From Hymenobacter sediminis (lineage in GTDB: Bacteria; Bacteroidota; Bacteroidia; Cytophagales; Hymenobacteraceae): DNA of 64,000 nt. Numbering within the stretch: the stretch's first letter is position 1; each line of letters starts with the position of its first letter. A program made the position numbers and the translations under genes. Shown one piece after another: positions 50,263-60,027 of the stretch. The stretch is taken from assembly GCF_003231285.1 (NCBI RefSeq), contig NZ_QKNS01000001.1, positions 558,001 through 622,000 on the forward strand, read 5' to 3'. A model generated the notes under the pieces. It ran no database searches, was not told the origin of the DNA, and saw nothing but the letters and a program-made list of their open reading frames with translations.

Positions 50263-51573
50263 TTAAACTAGCTCTACCAGGGTTTCCAGGCCCATGCCGC
50301 GGGAGCCCTTAATTAGGAGTTGGCGGTTGCGCAGGGGGTAGTCCTGCAGCCAGGCAGCGGCTTCGGCTTTGGTGGCGAAATGCCGGAAGCTAGGGTCGAG
50401 GGCGGCGTGGCGCATATCCTGTCCTACCAGAACAACGGTACCGAAGGGCAGGCCGCTGAGCAGTTGCCCAACCAGCCGGTGCTCGGCTTCGCTTTCCGGA
50501 CCTAGCTCAAACATGTCGCCCAGAATCACCACTTTATCGGCGGGGTTACCGGGGCGAGCTGCGAAGCTGTTGAGGGCAGCAGCCATACTGCTGGGGTTGG
50601 CGTTGTAAGCATCCAGCACCAACTCATTATAAGCAGTACGCACCAGCTGGGAGCGGTTGTTAGTGGGCGCGTAGCTAGCCAAAGCCTCCGCAATAGCAGC
50701 GGGTTCTACCTTGAAATAAGCACCTACTGCCGCCGCCGCCGCCAGGTTCGGGAAATTGTAGCCGCCCGTTATCTGGGCTTCCACGGTGGTGCCCTCGTAC
50801 AAGCGCAGCACTACCTGCGGGGCCGCGCTGATGAGCTCGGCAGGGTAGCTGTCGGTGGGACCGGGGTAGGTAACGCGCTCAGCAATAGAACGGGCCAGCT
50901 CAGGCAGGCGGGCATCCAAGGTGTTCACGAAGGCCGTGCCGCCGGCTTGCTCCAGGAACCGGAACATCTCGCCCTTACCCTTCACGATGCCTTCAATGCC
51001 ACCAAACCCTTCGAGGTGGGCCTTGCCAATGTTGGTGATCAGGCCATGGGTAGGCTCTGCTAAGCGGCACAGCAGCTCAATTTCGCCCTGGTGGTTGGCG
51101 CCCATTTCCACAATAGCCATTTCGTGCTCGCCGGGCTGAATACTGAGCAGCGTAAGCGGCACCCCAATGTGGTTGTTGAGGTTACCACGGGTGTACTGTA
51201 CCTTGTAGCGCTGGCTCAGTACAGTGTGTACCAGTTCCTTGGTAGTGGTCTTACCGTTAGAACCTGTAATAGCCAGCACCGGAATAATCAGCTGGCGGCG
51301 GTGGTAGTGGGCTAGCTCCTGCAGGGCTACCAGCGGGTCAGGGGCGAAGGTGTAGCGCTCCGGATCCTGAGCCGCCAAAGCTTCATCATCGACCACGGCA
51401 TGAGCCGCGCCTTTGGCCAAGGCCTGGGGAGCGAAGTCGCGCCCCTGGAAGGAGGGACCGTTGAGAGCAAAAAACAGGGTGCCGTTCTGTGGCTGCCGCG
51501 AGTCGGTGCTGACGGCCGAAGCGGCCCGGTACCGGTCATAGAGTGCCGCGAGGTCGGGCGTGCGGTTTTGCAT
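50263..51573 (-). CDS. murF: UDP-N-acetylmuramoyl-tripeptide--D-alanyl-D-alanine ligase
   Basis: The protein has 436 residues. It adds D-Ala-D-Ala to UDP-MurNAc-tripeptide in cytoplasmic peptidoglycan synthesis. The N-terminal domain has SAVSTDSRQPQNGTLFFALNG. The central ATPase domain has AITGSNGKTTTKE (P-loop), NNHIGVPLTLL and MAIVEMGANHQGEI. The C-terminal domain has LDAYNANPSSMAAAL and LGDMFELG. The gene is alone, away from the usual mur/fts cluster, and divergent from the FG-GAP gene with only 54 bp between the starts. Confidence 0.95.
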   Translation of the reverse strand: MQNRTPDLAALYDRYRAASAVSTDSRQPQNGTLFFALNGPSFQGRDFAPQALAKGAAHAVVDDEALAAQDPERYTFAPDPLVALQELAHYHRRQLIIPVLAITGSNGKTTTKELVHTVLSQRYKVQYTRGNLNNHIGVPLTLLSIQPGEHEMAIVEMGANHQGEIELLCRLAEPTHGLITNIGKAHLEGFGGIEGIVKGKGEMFRFLEQAGGTAFVNTLDARLPELARSIAERVTYPGPTDSYPAELISAAPQVVLRLYEGTTVEAQITGGYNFPNLAAAAAVGAYFKVEPAAIAEALASYAPTNNRSQLVRTAYNELVLDAYNANPSSMAAALNSFAARPGNPADKVVILGDMFELGPESEAEHRLVGQLLSGLPFGTVVLVGQDMRHAALDPSFRHFATKAEAAAWLQDYPLRNRQLLIKGSRGMGLETLVELV

Positions 51574-51627
51574 GTAACTTAGAGCAGTAGAAGTGTGTTC
51601 GTAACCCGGACCATAACGCCCGTACGC

Positions 51628-53943
51628 ATGCGTCAGTATTTTACCGCCAGTTTCCTGGCCGCTGTGCTCAGCGGCTGCATTTCACCGGCTTGGGCCCAGA
51701 GCAGTGCGCCCTTTGGCTTTGAGTACCGCGACGTGGCAAAAGTAGTGCACGGCACCTATACGCTGCGCAACCCCTGGGTGGGCGGTCTGAACTCGCCCCA
51801 GTTTTCCAACATCGACCTCAATGCCGACCAGGAGCCCGACCTGTTTGTGTTTGATCGGGCCGTAGGGCGGGTATTCACATTTCTGAGCGTGGCTACTCCC
51901 ACGGGCCGGGCCTGGCAGTACGCTCCCGAGTACGAAACGCTGTTTCCGGCTGGCCTCCAGAGCTGGGTGCTGCTGCGCGACTACGACTGCGACAACCGGC
52001 CTGATTTGTTTACCTACGGCAACGGTGGCAACGTGCGGGTGTATCGGCACGTGCCGGATGCCCAAGGGCGGCCGGGGTTTCAGCTGGTAACCGAGCAGCT
52101 GAACTACTTCGACCCCAGCCCTCAGGGCGGCAACATCAACATCACAGCCGGGGGCTACAATATGCCCGATATCCGGGACGTGAATGGCGACGGCCGGCTG
52201 GACATCGTCACTTTCGACTTTGCTTCTTCGGCACCGGGCGTTAATTACTTTCTCAATACCAGCACTACTGCCTGCGGGGGGCTGGATTTCCGCCTAGGCT
52301 CCGAGCAGTGGGGCGGTTTCTCAGTTTGCCTGGGTCCCTGCACCGGCTTCGTTTTCAATAAAGACCAGTGCCAGGCTGCGCCGCTGCGCCCTCAGCACAC
52401 CGGCGGCTTCAACATCAGCCTGATTGACCTGGATGGCGACGGTGACCAGGATGTGCTGACCGGGCGCGACAACTGCCCTGAACTCGTGAGTCTGCGCAAT
52501 GATGGCACGCCCCAAACGGCCCTAATGCCGCGTTCAGGCCTGAGCGCCGGCTTCCCGGCGGGCACCCAGGCTGCGCGCGTGCCCAACTTTCCGGCCGCCT
52601 ATCTGGCCGATGTTACCTTCGATGGTCGCCCCGACGTGCTGGTAGCGCCTAACCTCTACGACAACGTGGATACCGTGGAAACCCGGCAGTCGGTATGGCT
52701 GTACCGTAACGCGGGCACCGGGGCTGCGCCTACCCTGGTGCGCGAGCAAACCGATTTTCTGCAGCGTGATATAGTGGACTTGAGCGAGGATGCGGCCCCT
52801 ACCTTCGGGGATGTGGATGGCGACGGGCTGGTAGATATGCTGGTGGGTAGCGTGAGCCGCAACAACGCCCGTGGGTATTACCGTGCCTCCCTTAGTTTTT
52901 ACCGCAACACCGGCACGGCCACGCAGCCGGTGTTTGAGCTCGTAACCAACGATTATCTGGGCCTGGTCAGCCGCAAGCACACCTTCATCAAGCCCGTGCT
53001 GGCCGACTTAAACCAGGATAGGGCCCTTGATCTGGCCTACTCAGCCACCACGCCGGGTGCTACCGGTACGCAGCCCACTACCTCCGCGCTTTACTACGTG
53101 CTTAACACGGCCGGACCCGGAAAGGCGGCAGTATTCAATACGGCCGCTACGGCTACTTTCGCTAACCTGCCTGCTACCCCTGGCAACGCGCCGTGCTTTA
53201 CGGACGTGGACGGCGACGGGCGCCTGGACCTGCTGCTGGGCACTAACTCCGGCGACGTGCCGCTGAGTGCCTTGCGCTACTACCGCAACGTAGGGGCCGC
53301 CGCACTTAGCCAAACATTTGTGCTGCAGGATGCCGATTTCGGGCAGCTACGAACTGCTACCGGCACCCGGCCCGGCAATCTGCACCCCGCCGTGGCTGAT
53401 TTCGATGGAGACGGTCGTCCTGACTTGCTGACAGCCGATGCCAGTGGGCAGATTCGCTTTTTCTCGAACTACCGGGCGCAAACCGGCGCCTTTACCGGCC
53501 GCACCGATTTATTTTTCAACTCCCTGACCGGACAGTTTCAGCCCGGCCGGCAAGGCTTGGCCGCGTTGTTTCACTACGCCCCCGCCGCCGCCGATGTAAA
53601 TGGCGATGGTGCCCCCGAACTGTTCTTGGGTCTGGAGGGCGGTGGCATTTCCAGCTTCGTGACCCGTAACCGCCTGATTACCTCCCAGCAGCCTACTCGC
53701 GCTTCCCTACCCCTGCAAGTGTACCCAAACCCAGCCGTGGCTACCGCCACCGTGGAAGCCGCTGAGCCAGTGCGCGTCACGGTGCTGGATCTAGCGGGCC
53801 GGGTAGTGCGGGTTGCTACCCCTGCCGCCCGCCGTCACCAGCTGAATCTGGCGGGCTTAGCCGCTGGCATCTATCTGGTACGCTGCCAGGCTCTGACTGG
53901 TGAAACCGCCGTGCGCCGCCTGGAAGTAACAGCTGGTCAGTAG
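51628..53943 (+). CDS. FG-GAP/VCBS repeat secreted protein with T9SS tail
   Basis: The protein has 771 residues from the ATG at 51628, which gives a good signal peptide (MRQYFTASFLAAVLSG...AWAQ). The frame start at 51595 is rejected. About ten calcium-loop motifs of the DxDxDGxxD type follow at irregular spacing, among them DLNADQEPDLFVF, DVNGDGRLDIVTF, DLDGDGDQDVLTG, DVDGDGLVDMLVG, DVDGDGRLDLLLG and DFDGDGRPDLLTA. They suggest one or two beta-propellers of the FG-GAP/VCBS type, as in integrin-like surface proteins. The last ~80 residues are a type IX sorting domain (VYPNPAVATATVEA). It is probably a surface adhesin or binding protein. There is no catalytic motif. Confidence 0.88.
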   Translation: MRQYFTASFLAAVLSGCISPAWAQSSAPFGFEYRDVAKVVHGTYTLRNPWVGGLNSPQFSNIDLNADQEPDLFVFDRAVGRVFTFLSVATPTGRAWQYAPEYETLFPAGLQSWVLLRDYDCDNRPDLFTYGNGGNVRVYRHVPDAQGRPGFQLVTEQLNYFDPSPQGGNINITAGGYNMPDIRDVNGDGRLDIVTFDFASSAPGVNYFLNTSTTACGGLDFRLGSEQWGGFSVCLGPCTGFVFNKDQCQAAPLRPQHTGGFNISLIDLDGDGDQDVLTGRDNCPELVSLRNDGTPQTALMPRSGLSAGFPAGTQAARVPNFPAAYLADVTFDGRPDVLVAPNLYDNVDTVETRQSVWLYRNAGTGAAPTLVREQTDFLQRDIVDLSEDAAPTFGDVDGDGLVDMLVGSVSRNNARGYYRASLSFYRNTGTATQPVFELVTNDYLGLVSRKHTFIKPVLADLNQDRALDLAYSATTPGATGTQPTTSALYYVLNTAGPGKAAVFNTAATATFANLPATPGNAPCFTDVDGDGRLDLLLGTNSGDVPLSALRYYRNVGAAALSQTFVLQDADFGQLRTATGTRPGNLHPAVADFDGDGRPDLLTADASGQIRFFSNYRAQTGAFTGRTDLFFNSLTGQFQPGRQGLAALFHYAPAAADVNGDGAPELFLGLEGGGISSFVTRNRLITSQQPTRASLPLQVYPNPAVATATVEAAEPVRVTVLDLAGRVVRVATPAARRHQLNLAGLAAGIYLVRCQALTGETAVRRLEVTAGQ

Positions 53944-53964
53944 ACGGATTGTCAATGTAAACAG

Positions 53965-54002
53965 GAAGCCCGCTGCATCATATATCAGATGCAGCGGGCT
54001 TC
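53965..54002. terminator. 15-bp bidirectional terminator
   Basis: GAAGCCCGCTGCATC (53965-53979) pairs perfectly with 53988-54002 around an AT-rich 8-nt loop. It is 22 bp behind the FG-GAP gene stop and 53 bp before the convergent amidase stop. Confidence 0.88.
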
Positions 54003-54054
54003 TGGCTTTTAGAACTTAGAATGAAACGATGCTAGCTATGCAGAGCAGGCAGCC

Positions 54055-54864
54055 TTAGTGCGCGGAAGGTTGCTGCAGCACCAGGCTCTGCAGTGCAAAA
54101 TGGTCGCCGTCGTGCAGGGCTGGGAAACGCTCCCGGAAAGCCTCTAACTCGGAGCGGCGCAGGGCACGGGTAATGCTGGTTTCTTGGTTGCCAACCTCCA
54201 CCAGGTATTCGCCGCGCATGTCCAGCAGGGCCGAGTCGCCGGTGTAGGCGTGGCCATTGCCATCGAGGCCCACACAGTTCACGCCTATGGTGTACGCCAG
54301 GTTTTCAATGGCCCGGGCCCGGAGCAGGGTTATCCAGGCGGTGCGCCGGGTGGCCGGCCAGTTGGCCACGTACAGCAGCAAGTCGTAAGGATTATCGAGC
54401 GGGTTACGGCTCCACACCGGAAAGCGCAAATCGTAGCAGATCAAGGGGCAGATGCGCCAGCCCCGCCATTCTTCAATCAGGCGGTCGGTGCCGGAGCTGT
54501 ACACCTCATGCTCTCCAGCCAGGGTAAACAGGTGGCGCTTGTTGTAGTGGCTGACGGTACCATCGGGCCGCACCCACAGCAGGCGGTTGTAGTAAGCGTC
54601 CTGATCCTTAATGATAATACTGCCCACTACCACCGCGTCGCGGCTGGCGGCTAGCTGGCGCATCCAGTCGGTGGTGGGGCCGTCAACCGGTTCGGCTAGT
54701 TCGGCGGCCTTCATGCTGAAGCCCGTGGTGAACATCTCCGGTAGCACAATCAGGTCAGTAGGAACCGATATTTCAGCAATATGACGGCCCATTTCCTGGC
54801 GGTTAGCATGCGGGTCGTGCCACTGCAGGGAGGTTTGCACGAAGGAGACGGTCAGATCGGACAC
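54055..54864 (-). CDS. Nitrilase-superfamily amidohydrolase (omega-amidase, YafV-like)
   Basis: The protein has 269 residues. The catalytic triad of the superfamily is visible as Glu43 (LPEMFTTGF), Lys109 (YNKRHLF) and Cys143 (LICYDLRFP). The sequence resembles the YafV/Nit2 branch, which hydrolyses alpha-keto-acid monoamides such as alpha-ketoglutaramate or 2-keto-4-methylthiobutyrate-linked amides. Its neighbour 103 bp upstream on the same strand is a methionine aminotransferase-like enzyme. Pairing an omega-amidase with a glutamine-dependent transaminase removes the transamination product and drives methionine salvage. That role is inferred from context. Confidence 0.9.
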   Translation of the reverse strand: MSDLTVSFVQTSLQWHDPHANRQEMGRHIAEISVPTDLIVLPEMFTTGFSMKAAELAEPVDGPTTDWMRQLAASRDAVVVGSIIIKDQDAYYNRLLWVRPDGTVSHYNKRHLFTLAGEHEVYSSGTDRLIEEWRGWRICPLICYDLRFPVWSRNPLDNPYDLLLYVANWPATRRTAWITLLRARAIENLAYTIGVNCVGLDGNGHAYTGDSALLDMRGEYLVEVGNQETSITRALRRSELEAFRERFPALHDGDHFALQSLVLQQPSAH

Positions 54865-54967
54865 AGTAGTGGGATTAGGGCAAGAGGGAAAAGTTCGGTC
54901 TAGGAAGTATACCGAAAAACCACGATATACCGACTATAAAGTTCCAGTCCGATGCGGGAGCTCCGGC

Positions 54968-56125
54968 TTATAGCTGCTGGAGGCGCTCGGCGGCGGCGCG
55001 CAGGGTAGCGTCCTGCTTGGCAAAGCAGAAGCGTACCAGCTGGTGGTCCTGCCGATTATGATAAAAAGCGGAAACGGGCACCACTGCTACCCCCGTCTCC
55101 TGGGTCAGGCGGCGGGCAAAGGTTTCATCGTCGAGGTCGGGGGCTATGGCTTGGAAGTCAGCTACCTGGAAGTAAGCGCCCTGCACCGGCAGCAGCCGAA
55201 AGCCCGTGGCAGCCAACAGCTCCCGGAACAGGTCGCGCTTTTGCTGGTAAAATGCAGGTAGCGAATCGTAGAGGCTGGTATCAGGCAGCACATCGGCCAG
55301 GGCGTGCTGGGTAGGTGTACTCACGCTGAAGGTCACGAACTGGTGTACCCGGCGGAGCTCCATAGTCAGGGCCGGTGGGGCCACGCAGTAGCCCACCTTC
55401 CAGCCCGTAGCATGGTAGGTTTTGCCAAATGAAGACAGCACAAAGGCCCGCTCGCGCAGCTCCGGATGGCCCACTACGCTGCGGTGGGGCTCGCCATCAA
55501 ACACCATATGCTCATACACTTCATCACTGAGCACAAGGGTAGGGGTAGGGCGCAGCAGCTCTGCCAGCGTGTCCAGGTCGGTGGAGGTGAGGGTAGCGCC
55601 GGTGGGGTTGTGCGGCGAGTTGATCATGACCAGCCGGGTGCGGGGCGTAAGGGCCGCCGCTACTTGGTCCCAGTCGGGGCGGAAGTTGGGCAGGAGCAGG
55701 GGCACGTATACGGGCACGCCGCCCTGCAGGCGCACGGCCGGGGCATACAGGTCGTAAGCCGGCTCCAGAATTAGCACCTCGTCGCCGGGACGCACTACGG
55801 CAGCTAGCACCGCGTACAGCGCCTCCGTGGCGCCGCTGGTGACAGTAATTTCGGAGGCGGGGTCGGGGGCGTAACCGTACAGACGGGCGGTTTTAGCGGC
55901 TATGGCCTCGCGCAGGCGCGGCAGGCCCGGCATGGGCGCATATTGTTGGTGGCCGGGGGTAAGCACATGGCGGGCCAGGGCTTCCAGCAGCGGCCGGGGC
56001 GGGTCGTAATCCGGAAAGCCCTGGGCCAGGTTAATGGCCCCGCTGTCCTGGGCCAGCTGGGTCATCACGGAGAAAATACTGGTGCCCACGTCGGGCAGTT
56101 TGGAGGCGAGGGAGGGGTAGGGCAT
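54968..56125 (-). CDS. PLP-dependent aminotransferase, methionine aminotransferase-like (YbdL/KAT)
   Basis: The protein has 385 residues, class I/II fold type I. NLAQGFPDYDPP and the PLP lysine Lys235 in SSFGKTYHATGWKVGYC are characteristic of the YbdL/kynurenine aminotransferase group, which prefers methionine and glutamine. INSPHNPTG and SDEVYEHMVFDG hold the cofactor-binding Asn and Asp/Tyr. It probably regenerates methionine from its keto acid with glutamine as donor, and the omega-amidase next door clears the ketoglutaramate formed. No other methionine salvage gene is in view. Confidence 0.9.
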   Translation of the reverse strand: MPYPSLASKLPDVGTSIFSVMTQLAQDSGAINLAQGFPDYDPPRPLLEALARHVLTPGHQQYAPMPGLPRLREAIAAKTARLYGYAPDPASEITVTSGATEALYAVLAAVVRPGDEVLILEPAYDLYAPAVRLQGGVPVYVPLLLPNFRPDWDQVAAALTPRTRLVMINSPHNPTGATLTSTDLDTLAELLRPTPTLVLSDEVYEHMVFDGEPHRSVVGHPELRERAFVLSSFGKTYHATGWKVGYCVAPPALTMELRRVHQFVTFSVSTPTQHALADVLPDTSLYDSLPAFYQQKRDLFRELLAATGFRLLPVQGAYFQVADFQAIAPDLDDETFARRLTQETGVAVVPVSAFYHNRQDHQLVRFCFAKQDATLRAAAERLQQL

Positions 56126-56168
56126 AACAGCAAATACAAACTGTACCCAAGGTACTAAAGCAGACGAG

Positions 56169-59100
56169 CTATGAAACCGGCCGGGCGCTGGGCGGCAGAA
56201 ACACCCGGAACGTGGTGCCCTCGCCCACGGTGCTATCGACGGTGATATGGCCGCCGGCGTTTTGTACTACCCGGTTTACGAGGTATAACCCCAGGCCGGC
56301 CCCCTCTACGTGGTCGTGGAAGCGGCGAAACAGCTGGAACAACTCGCCCCCAAAGCGCTGCAGGTCCAGGCCCAGGCCGTTATCCTGCACCTCTAACACC
56401 GGCTGCCCTTCCACCAGCAACGTGCGCACCTGAATGCGGGGGCGGCGTAGCGGAGCGGCATACTTAAGGGCGTTGCTGAGCAGGTTGTACAGCACACTGT
56501 GCAGATGAGGCCGCACGAAAAATAAAGCCGGCAGCGCTTTAAAATCGGTGCGAATAAGGGCCCGGGAACTGGTCACCTGCTCATGAATGCTCAGCAGCAC
56601 TTCCTCCGTAAGCTCGGCCATATCCAGTCGTTCGGCTGGCTGCTGGTGCCGCAGCTTCTGAATGCGCACCAGCTCCGAGAGGTTGTGAATAGTACCGTCA
56701 ATCTGGTGCAACGACTTCTCGAACATGGTGATGAGCTTCATGGCGTCCGGGTCGCGGAAGAAGGCCGTCCGAATCAACTCCTGAAAGATGCCCGCCATGT
56801 TATGAATTGGCTGCTTCAGATCGTGCGAAACGGCGTACACGAAGCTGTCGAGGTCCTGGTTGGTGCGGGTAAGCTCGGCGTTTTTCTCTTCCAGGCGTTG
56901 CTGCACCTGCTTATAGTCATCAATGTCGGCGGTGGTGCCAAACCACCGCTGAATCTGGCCCTGTTCGTCGCGCAGAGGATGGGCCCGGTGCAGAAACCAG
57001 CGGTATTGGCCGGTGCTCACGTTCAGCAGGCGGCTTTCCATCCTCATGTCAGCTCCCGTCTGGATGCAGTGGCTGAACTCCTGGTTTATGGCTTCCCGCT
57101 CCTCGGGCCAGAGTAACTCTGTCCAGCCTTCGCGCAGGGTTTGGTCCACCGGCACGCCGGTATAATGGCTCCAGCGGGAATTGAGGTAGTCGATGGTGCC
57201 ATTGGGCTGGGCCGTCCAGACGACGGCTGGCACGCTTTCGGCCAAAAACCGGAACTGCTGCTCACTGCGGCGCAGCTCCTCGGCCATTAGCCGCTGATCC
57301 TGCACATCGGCGCACGCTCCATAAAAATACTGCAGCTCTCCTTCCGAGTTAAATGATGGCACAGAGCGGCTCAGGTGCCAGCGGTACTGCCCATCGTGCT
57401 GGCGCAGGCGCATTTCCACGCTGAAGGGGCTAAGCTCGGCTATGGCTTGCTGAAAGGCTTGTCGGCACAGCGCTACATCCTCAGGATGGAGTGCCAGTAT
57501 CCAGCAATTGGGCAGGTCGTCGATGGTCTGACCGGTGTACTCAAACCATTGGGGGCTGAGGTATTCCATGGAGCCATCGGGGCGAGTGATGCTGGTAATC
57601 TGGGGCAACGATTCCGTTGTGACCCGCAGTAGCTCATCCTGGCGGCGCAGCTCCTCGTTCAGGGTTTCCAGCCGCAGGCGGGCCACCACCCGCTCCGTCA
57701 CTTCCACTGCAAACACCAGAAAGCCCTGGGTTACGCCCGCGTTGTCAAGCAGGGGCTGCGCCGTGAAATCGAAATAGCGTTGCTGGAGTTCATCCTCACT
57801 CGGAAGCCACACGCTGCGTTCCTGCTCTATCACGGGCTGCCCCGTGGCATAGGCTTCGTCCAGCAAGTCAAGCAGGCCCTGATCGGCCAGAACAGGAGCG
57901 GCTTGCCGGGCTGTCTGCCCTACCCTGATCTGGCCGCCCAATAGGTCGTTGAAGCGCTGGTTGATGAAGCTAACCAAGTGCTCGGGGCCCAGCAGGGTAG
58001 CAATATAGGCCGGCACTTGGCCCAGAATCAGCTGGAGCTGAGTGTCTTTCTTTTCCAGCAGCAATTGGGTTTGCTTCTGATCCTCGATGTCGGTGCAGGT
58101 GCCAAACCATTTCGCTACCTCCCCTTTTTCATCGAGCAGGGGCCGGGCCTGGGCCAAAAACCAGCGGTACTGGCCTTGCTTACCGCGCAGGCGGTAGTCG
58201 CACTGGTAGTAACCGCCCGTGTCCCGGGCCTGGGCCCAAGTTGTCAGCGCCCGCGCGCGGTCCTCGGGGTGAAGAAGAGCGGGCCAGCTGCTGTCGGTGG
58301 CAGTCAGGCCAATGTAGTCTTCCCACCGCTGCGAAGCATACAAGATCTGGCCCTGCGGGTCCAGCACCCATACTAGCTGCGGAATGATATCGGCCAGAAC
58401 CTGGAACTGCTCCAAGCTGTGGATCAGGGCGCGCTCCGTAGTCCGGGCCTGGGTCACGTCCTGCACGGCCCCAAACAGGCGGGCGGGCTGACCGGCTTCA
58501 TCACAGATGAGGTGGTAGCGGTCCACCAATTCGGCCCAGCTGCCATCGGCCCGACGGAGGCGGTAAGAAAGCTGCGTGACAGGCTGCTGTCCGCTTTTTA
58601 TGGCCGCTATAGCAGCATCTATCTGGGGGCGGTCGTCGGGGTGAAGGCACTTGTACCAGAACTCAAAGCTCTGGTATTCGGGGGTTCGGGGGTAGCCGAA
58701 CACCGTGGTAAACATCTCATTATGCCACGACTGGCCCGTGCGTAGGTCCAGGTCCCAGAGTACATCGTGGCTGGTGCGGGCTAAGGTCGAGAAGTTCTCA
58801 CGGCTCAACTGCACCTGCTGCTCGGCCTGCACCTGGTCGGTTACATCCAGCACCCGAACCAGAATCTGCCGCAGCTCACCGGTTGGGGCCAGTACGGGCT
58901 GCAGCATAGCCTGCCAATAGCGCGTGCCACCCGGCTCCGAAGGCCCGGCTGGTGGCTGCTCGTAGCGGAGGGCATCAAGGCGGCGCGGCTCCTGGTGCTG
59001 CACCACTTCCAGCAGCGTGGTTTGCCACAGCTCGGCCGTGGGGGTGCCAGGCTCCACCGGCAGCACTGACAGCACCGGTTGGCCTATTACTGCCTCCGGC

Positions 59101-59225
59101 CGCACGCCCAGCAACTGGCACATGGTTTTGTTCAGCGTGGCTACGCTGAGAGAGGGGGTTAAAACCAGGTGTGGACTGGGAAGCGCTTCGAAAAGAAGCT
59201 GAAAATCGAGCGACTCAGAGGTCAT
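56169..59225 (-). CDS. Multi-PAS sensor histidine kinase (six PAS units)
   Basis: The protein has 1018 residues from the ATG at 59225; a start at 59249 is less likely. Six PAS/PAC units are seen at about 5-130, 145-260, 275-382, 398-510, 535-643 and 658-770, several ending in WFGTxxDIxD-type PAC motifs. A coiled coil leads to a histidine kinase of the phytochrome/HWE-like YAVSHDLKQP type, with His801. The ATPase domain has LLSNALKYA, VQDNGLGLD and GAGLGLYLV. No membrane segment or receiver domain is found, so it is a cytosolic kinase that needs a separate regulator; none is adjacent. Redox, light or ligand sensing through PAS domains is possible but not shown. Confidence 0.92.
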   Translation of the reverse strand: MTSESLDFQLLFEALPSPHLVLTPSLSVATLNKTMCQLLGVRPEAVIGQPVLSVLPVEPGTPTAELWQTTLLEVVQHQEPRRLDALRYEQPPAGPSEPGGTRYWQAMLQPVLAPTGELRQILVRVLDVTDQVQAEQQVQLSRENFSTLARTSHDVLWDLDLRTGQSWHNEMFTTVFGYPRTPEYQSFEFWYKCLHPDDRPQIDAAIAAIKSGQQPVTQLSYRLRRADGSWAELVDRYHLICDEAGQPARLFGAVQDVTQARTTERALIHSLEQFQVLADIIPQLVWVLDPQGQILYASQRWEDYIGLTATDSSWPALLHPEDRARALTTWAQARDTGGYYQCDYRLRGKQGQYRWFLAQARPLLDEKGEVAKWFGTCTDIEDQKQTQLLLEKKDTQLQLILGQVPAYIATLLGPEHLVSFINQRFNDLLGGQIRVGQTARQAAPVLADQGLLDLLDEAYATGQPVIEQERSVWLPSEDELQQRYFDFTAQPLLDNAGVTQGFLVFAVEVTERVVARLRLETLNEELRRQDELLRVTTESLPQITSITRPDGSMEYLSPQWFEYTGQTIDDLPNCWILALHPEDVALCRQAFQQAIAELSPFSVEMRLRQHDGQYRWHLSRSVPSFNSEGELQYFYGACADVQDQRLMAEELRRSEQQFRFLAESVPAVVWTAQPNGTIDYLNSRWSHYTGVPVDQTLREGWTELLWPEEREAINQEFSHCIQTGADMRMESRLLNVSTGQYRWFLHRAHPLRDEQGQIQRWFGTTADIDDYKQVQQRLEEKNAELTRTNQDLDSFVYAVSHDLKQPIHNMAGIFQELIRTAFFRDPDAMKLITMFEKSLHQIDGTIHNLSELVRIQKLRHQQPAERLDMAELTEEVLLSIHEQVTSSRALIRTDFKALPALFFVRPHLHSVLYNLLSNALKYAAPLRRPRIQVRTLLVEGQPVLEVQDNGLGLDLQRFGGELFQLFRRFHDHVEGAGLGLYLVNRVVQNAGGHITVDSTVGEGTTFRVFLPPSARPVS

Positions 59226-59556
59226 GAGAGAAGAGGGCGGGGCGGGCAAATACAGGTCCGGCCGTCCGGGCCCTGCCGCAAGGTAGCAGTGTACGTCGCC
59301 CGGAAAAAGAAACCACCACCGCCTACCTCATAAATCATGCCCAGGCCTCACGTTGGCTTTCGTAACCGGGCGCCTTGGGCTTAGCCAATTGGTAGGGGTA
59401 GGGAGTGGGCGAGAAGCAAGGGTACCCTCATCAGACTAAGGCAGATGCCGATAACGAAACGGAATGCACTGGAGGTTGAAGCCTGGTCAAGGGGTAGGGC
59501 AGCAACCTCCGGTATGTGCCAGGAGTAGTGTTTATTTGCTGGCAGAAAGAAGCATT
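59226..59556. other. Divergent intergenic region
   Basis: 331 bp between the histidine kinase (minus) and a STAS/SpoIIAA-like gene (plus). Two near-matches to the -7 box are seen: TGTATTTG on the minus strand (59254-59247) and TTTATTTG on the plus strand (59531-59538). No gene and no clear hairpin. Confidence 0.5.
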
Positions 59557-59952
59557 ATGGCCCTACGACTACTGCACCAGGACGAGCATATCAGCATCTA
59601 TTTCGACTACGCCAACGACTGGCTTTACGCTGACTGGACCGGTGACCAAACCGGAGAATCGGTAAAAGCCAGTGCGCTTCGGATGTTGGAGCTGATGCGG
59701 CAGGAGCAATGCCGCAAGGTGCTCAATGATAACCGTCGTGTAACCAGCATGTGGCTAGATGCCTCGGAGTGGGGCGGCAAGGAGTGGTTTCCGGCCATGG
59801 CCGCGGCCGGCTTGCAGTACTTCGCCTGGATTTACTCGCCCAACGTGTACAGCCGCCTTTCCACCGACCTAACCTTGCAGCACACCACCCGCCCCGTGGT
59901 CCTACCCTTCGATAACCCGGAAACCGCTGAAGCCTGGCTGCGGCAGATGTAG
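59557..59952 (+). CDS. STAS/SEC14-like small protein
   Basis: The protein has 131 residues from the ATG at 59557; the frame start at 59464 has no protein-like N-terminus. The pattern of strands and helices (HISIYFDYANDWLYADWTGDQ, then KASALRMLELMRQEQCRKVLNDNRRV) resembles the SpoIIAA/STAS-like family of small regulators common in Hymenobacter. An invariant-looking WAMF-type stretch YFAWIYSPNVYSRLS lies in the C-terminal half. No phosphorylatable DSSG is present. It is divergent from a large PAS kinase, so a signalling role is possible but only inferred. Confidence 0.6.
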   Translation: MALRLLHQDEHISIYFDYANDWLYADWTGDQTGESVKASALRMLELMRQEQCRKVLNDNRRVTSMWLDASEWGGKEWFPAMAAAGLQYFAWIYSPNVYSRLSTDLTLQHTTRPVVLPFDNPETAEAWLRQM

Positions 59953-60027
59953 CCTCGTGCTAAACAACGGGTTTGCTTTCGGGCCGGAACGGTAGTTTCT
60001 TCGGGAATCCCAACCCGTGCTCTTCGC

